Source: Paenibacillus paridis
GTDB taxonomy: Bacteria > Bacillota > Bacilli > Paenibacillales > Paenibacillaceae
DNA: 64,000 nt
Direction: 5' to 3'
NCBI RefSeq assembly: GCF_006345825.1
Contig: NZ_VCIX01000085.1
Coordinates: forward strand, 186,001-250,000
In this document: positions 61,116 to 64,000 of the stretch, piece after piece
Position numbering within the stretch: the first letter of the stretch is position 1
Layout: the number at the start of each line of letters is the position of its first letter
Made by a program: the position numbers and the translations under genes
The notes under the pieces: model-generated
Seen by the model: only the letters and a program-made list of their open reading frames with translations
The model's database searches: none
Told to the model about the DNA's origin: nothing

Positions 61116-61778
61116 ATGTTTACCGGTTTAGTGGAAGAAGTAGGCAAAATGAAAGGAATCAAGAAGCAGGGTGAAGCCATGCGCCTTGTGATTGGAGCGT
61201 CTCTGGTAACGGAGGGCGTTTTGCTCGGTGACAGTATTTCGGTCAACGGCGTTTGCCTGACGGTAACGTCCTTTGATTCGACGTCGTTCTCGGCAGATGT
61301 AATGCCTGAAACGTATCGCAAATCGAACCTTTGCGAGCTTCGGACGGGGGAACGCGTAAATCTGGAGCGAGCCATGCAAGCGGGCGGGCGATTTGGCGGC
61401 CATATCGTACAGGGCCATATTGATGGCACCGGTAAAATAATCAACCGCGAGACTGATGCCAATGCCGTCGTCTTTAAGGTCCAACTGGATGAGGGAGAAC
61501 TGCTCCGTTATGTCATTCCAAAAGGGTCCATCACCATTGACGGCATCAGCCTTACGGTCGTAGACACCGCATCCAATACGTTTACCGTCTCGATCATACC
61601 GCATACGCTTGCCCAGACCGCCCTTCAGCACAAGCACGCGGGCGATACCGTTAACATCGAAAACGATGTCATAGGAAAATACGTTGACCATCTGCTCCAT
61701 TTCAAGCAGCCAGATTCGTCGGCGAAGAAGGAGTCCAGACTCAGTACATCATTTCTGATGGAGAATGGATTTTTGTAA
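61116..61778 (+). CDS. ribE: riboflavin synthase alpha subunit
   Basis: RibE dismutates two lumazines to riboflavin. The 220 residues have two tandem lumazine-binding domains, starting MFTGLVEEVGKM and around residue 97 (GGHIVQGHIDGTGKI), with SVNGVCLTVTSFD and TIDGISLTVVDT repeated. GGGAGGAAG precedes the ATG. The usual next gene, ribBA, is delayed by 1.08 kb. Confidence 0.96.
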   Translation: MFTGLVEEVGKMKGIKKQGEAMRLVIGASLVTEGVLLGDSISVNGVCLTVTSFDSTSFSADVMPETYRKSNLCELRTGERVNLERAMQAGGRFGGHIVQGHIDGTGKIINRETDANAVVFKVQLDEGELLRYVIPKGSITIDGISLTVVDTASNTFTVSIIPHTLAQTALQHKHAGDTVNIENDVIGKYVDHLLHFKQPDSSAKKESRLSTSFLMENGFL

Positions 61779-61870
61779 AAGTAAATGAGTTCGTTGTTAT
61801 GTGAATAGGCGGAATTTTTAAAATGGGCTCTGCCCTTAAGTTTTTTTACGTAAACTTCGTTAAAAAGAAG

Positions 61871-62061
61871 GATTAACGGGATTTTCTCCATCTAATTCGT
61901 CTAATTTGGCTAAATCTCATCAATTAGTGGGAAAACCTCCCGTTAATTCAGACGAAAAAGCATGATATGCGCTATATTGGTCCAGATTAACAGGATAAAT
62001 TCCAGCTAATAATATTATTCATTCATAACTTGCCAAACTAACGGGAGTTTTTCCAGTTAAT
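61871..62061. repeat. four more copies of the 23-25 bp palindromic repeat
   Basis: Copies at 61871-61898, 61923-61948 (TTAGTGGGAAAACCTCCCGT...), 61985-62010 and 62038-62061 (CTAACGGGAGTTTTTCCAGT...). Reverse complemented where needed, they share TTAG-TGGA-TCC-GTTAA with the set at 42181-42367. Confidence 0.65.
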
Positions 62062-62130
62062 TGTCATCAAAATTAGCGTATCGCGCAGTGAATAAAGTCG
62101 TCAATAGTCTTATGAGTAACATCGATCCAA

Positions 62131-62758
62131 CGTAAAGCGTTTCACGAAGTGACGAAAGCGATCCCCACCCAACTGTACTCACGAGCGGCTGAATAACGCC
62201 AAGGTTAGTCCAATTGCAGGTGTCCAGAGGACGCAGTCCTCGGGGCCCTCCCTTGGAAGGGAGGGTTTGGGTGGGTTCGAAGTCACTACGTAAAGCGGGT
62301 CACGCAGTGACGAAAGCGATCCACCGTCCAACCGCTCTCACGAACAGCTGAGTAACACCAAGGTTAGTCCAATTGCAGGTGTCCAGAGGACGCAGTCCTC
62401 GGGGCCCTCCCTTGGAAGGGAGGGTTTGGGTGGGTTCGAAGTCACTACGTAAAGCGGGTCACGCAGTGACGAAAGCGATCCACCGTCCAACCGCTCTCAC
62501 GAACAGCTGAGTAACACCAAGGTTAGTCCAGTTGCAGGTGTCCAGAGGACGCAGTCCTCGGGGCCCTCCCTTGGAAGGGAGGGTTTGGGTGGGTTCGAAG
62601 TCACTACGTAAAGCGGGTCACGCAGTGACGAAAGCGATCCTCCACCCAAGTTTTCTCACGAGCGACTGAGTAACACCAAGGTTAGTCCAATTGCAGGTGT
62701 CCAGAGGACGCAGTCCTTGGGGCCCTCCCTTGGAAGGGAGGGTTTGGGTGGGTTCGAA
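62131..62758. repeat. four tandem 158-159 bp repeats with conserved hairpins
   Basis: Units begin at 62131, 62289, 62448 and 62607. Units 2 and 3 are nearly identical; 1 and 4 differ in the middle. Each holds GAGGAC-gca-GTCCTC and CCCTCCCTT-gg-AAGGGAGGG hairpins (the first is weakened in unit 4). In unit 1 CCCACCCAA can pair with TTGGGTGGG near the unit end, giving an outer stem. A short version survives in unit 4. Confidence 0.9.
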
Positions 62759-62796
62759 AATCTTCTCATTGTTCTATTAAAAAAAATACAGAAAAA

Positions 62797-62834
62797 AACC
62801 TTTGAAGGCAAGGTAGAAGCCTTACCAAAGGTTT
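62797..62834. terminator. hairpin before ribBA, terminator-like on the minus strand
   Basis: AAACCTTTG pairs with CAAAGGTTT, with inner GGC-AAGG/CCTT-GCC like pairing. On the minus strand it is followed by T tracts, so it would stop antisense transcription. On the plus strand no T run follows. Confidence 0.5.
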
Positions 62835-62860
62835 GGTTGTCACAAAGGAGGGAATCCCAT

Positions 62861-64000
62861 ATGGAACAAACAGATAAAACCCCATTCGATCGGATTGAAG
62901 ATGCGCTTGAGGACCTCAAGCTTGGGAAACCGGTTATTGTTGTAGATGACGAGGACCGGGAGAATGAGGGGGACTTGATCGCACTTGCCGAGAAAAGCAC
63001 GCCGGAGGTCATTAACTTCATGATTTCGGAAGCGCGCGGTCTCGTATGCGTGCCGATTACGCAAGAGCGTGCAGAGCAGCTTGATTTGCCGCCGATGGTT
63101 ACGCATAACACGGATTATCACGGAACAGCTTTTACCGTTTCTGTGGATTACGTAGGAACGACAACCGGTATTTCCGCTCATGAACGGTCGGAAACCGTCA
63201 AGGCGCTTATCGATCCGACGACCAAAGCATCGGATTTCCGGAGGCCTGGCCATATTTTCCCGCTAATCGCAAGATCGGGCGGAGTGCTCCGTCGCGCTGG
63301 CCATACGGAAGCGGCTATTGATTTGGCTGTGATGTGCGGTTCCGCCCCAGCAGCTGCCATTTGCGAAATTATTAATGAAGACGGAACGATGTCTCGTTTG
63401 CCCGAGCTGATTGCCTTTAAAGAAAAGCACAACCTAAAGCTGATTACGATTCAAGAGCTGATCCAATATCGCAATGCGATGGAGAAGCTGGTGGAGCGCG
63501 CAGTAGATGTGAAGCTGCCAACGGATTTTGGAACATTCCGTGCGATTGCTTATACCAATATCGTTGACAACAAAGAGCATATTGCCCTTGTCAAAGGAGA
63601 TATTGATCCTGAACGTCCGCTGCTTGTCCGGGTGCATTCGGAATGCTTGACTGGCGATGTGTTTCATTCCCACCGTTGTGACTGCGGTCCGCAGCTTGAA
63701 GCGGCTCTCAAGCAAATTGAAGATGCGGGAAGCGGAGTGCTTCTTTATATGCGTCAAGAAGGAAGAGGCATTGGCCTGATTAACAAATTAAAGGCATATG
63801 CTCTGCAAGAAGAAGGACTAGATACTGTAGATGCAAATTTAAAGCTTGGCTTTCCGGCCGATTTGCGCGATTATGGTATAGGCGCACAAATTTTGAAAGA
63901 TCTTGGCGTTCGCCAAATGCGCTTGCTAACGAATAACCCGCGTAAAATTAAAGGGCTTGAAGGCTACGGGCTGGAAGTCGTGGAGCGCGTTCCGATTCAA
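62861..64000 (+). CDS. ribBA: bifunctional 3,4-dihydroxy-2-butanone-4-phosphate synthase/GTP cyclohydrolase II (partial)
   Basis: RibBA supplies both precursors of riboflavin. 380 codons are visible and the frame is open at the right edge; family members have about 400 residues. The N-terminal RibB domain has [14 protein letters not shown] and [24 protein letters not shown]. The C-terminal RibA domain has [20 protein letters not shown] (zinc cysteines) and [12 protein letters not shown] follows AAAGGAGGG. The far distance from ribE makes a separate promoter possible. Confidence 0.95.
   Translation, partial: MEQTDKTPFDRIEDALEDLKLGKPVIVVDDEDRENEGDLIALAEKSTPEVINFMISEARGLVCVPITQERAEQLDLPPMVTHNTDYHGTAFTVSVDYVGTTTGISAHERSETVKALIDPTTKASDFRRPGHIFPLIARSGGVLRRAGHTEAAIDLAVMCGSAPAAAICEIINEDGTMSRLPELIAFKEKHNLKLITIQELIQYRNAMEKLVERAVDVKLPTDFGTFRAIAYTNIVDNKEHIALVKGDIDPERPLLVRVHSECLTGDVFHSHRCDCGPQLEAALKQIEDAGSGVLLYMRQEGRGIGLINKLKAYALQEEGLDTVDANLKLGFPADLRDYGIGAQILKDLGVRQMRLLTNNPRKIKGLEGYGLEVVERVPIQ

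Larger units (their letters stand above)
61779..62860 (+). other. 1.08-kb gene-free interruption of the rib operon
   Basis: No gene is supported here. The first 280 bp hold four palindromic repeats (61871-62061). Then come four 159-bp tandem repeats (62131-62758) and one hairpin (62797-62834). Minus-strand frames across the tandem repeats are low-complexity by-products of the repeat. Confidence 0.75.

Noticed and set aside
62131..62758. CRISPR array
   Set aside because: The 159-bp units are head-to-tail with no short repeats separated by unique spacers, and no cas genes are near.
62131..62758. tRNA-like element because each unit contains GGTTCGAA
   Set aside because: No acceptor, D or anticodon arms could be built around the T-loop-like octamer.
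62656..63111. 151-codon minus-strand frame crossing the last tandem repeat and ribBA
   Set aside because: Its tail is repeat sequence and the rest is opposite the conserved ribB domain, so it is not a gene.

Overview
The window is a stretch of the core chromosome of an endospore-forming Gram-positive bacterium. Gene content and order (aroQ-papA-efp, spoIIIAA-AH, accBC, nusB-folD-xseAB-ispA-dxs-tlyA-argR-recN-spoIVB-spo0A, fur-yqzK-xerD-deoB-punA-dacF-spoIIA-spoVA-lysA-ppiB-rib) match the Bacillus subtilis backbone. The merged layout, mixed GC content and an Asp23/AmaP/DUF2273 cluster fit Paenibacillus or a close relative. No rRNA, tRNA or CRISPR array was found.

Region by region: 1-4.9 kb holds shikimate, peptidase, EF-P and aspartokinase genes, plus comB and yqhV. 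5.0-10.6 kb is the complete eight-gene spoIIIA operon behind a near-perfect sigma-E promoter. 10.8-14.2 kb has biotin carboxyl carrier and biotin carboxylase followed by the alkaline-shock cluster. 14.3-25.4 kb runs from nusB to spoIVB. 25.4-26.5 kb is spo0A with a sigma-H promoter and three 0A boxes.

The main accessory feature is a 4,977-bp integrated element (26,470-31,446) that has recombined into the last 61 codons of spo0A. A perfect 183-bp direct repeat flanks it, a tyrosine integrase sits at its right end, and it carries a holin, an endolysin gene broken by one in-frame stop, a domain protein and two membrane proteins. The working spo0A is therefore a hybrid whose DNA-recognition region, stop codon and terminator come from the element. 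DNA to the right of the element is a diverged homologue of its left end, which suggests an older element at the same site or a captured 3' flank.

32.5-41.7 kb holds a CoaD-like gene, the branched-chain keto acid dehydrogenase operon with lipB, Prli42, an M20 peptidase, a probable mciZ with a sigma-E promoter, and nudF. 42.5-57.6 kb covers spoIIM, fur, an S8 protease, ald, yqzK-xerD, a nucleoside catabolic operon with a Spo0E-like gene inside it, dacF, spoIIA and a shortened spoVA operon (AA, AB, AF only). 57.7-64.0 kb has lysA, ppiB and an FMN-riboswitch-led rib operon. That operon is interrupted between ribE and ribBA by 1.08 kb of palindromic repeats and four 159-bp tandem repeats.

Much of the window serves sporulation: initiation (spo0A, Spo0E-like), the sigma-F switch (spoIIA), engulfment (spoIIM, spoIIIA), division control (mciZ), sigma-K signalling (spoIVB), cortex (dacF) and germination (spoVA). 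Several very small genes (Prli42, Spo0E-like, MciZ, and three in the spo0A right flank) were read directly from the sequence.
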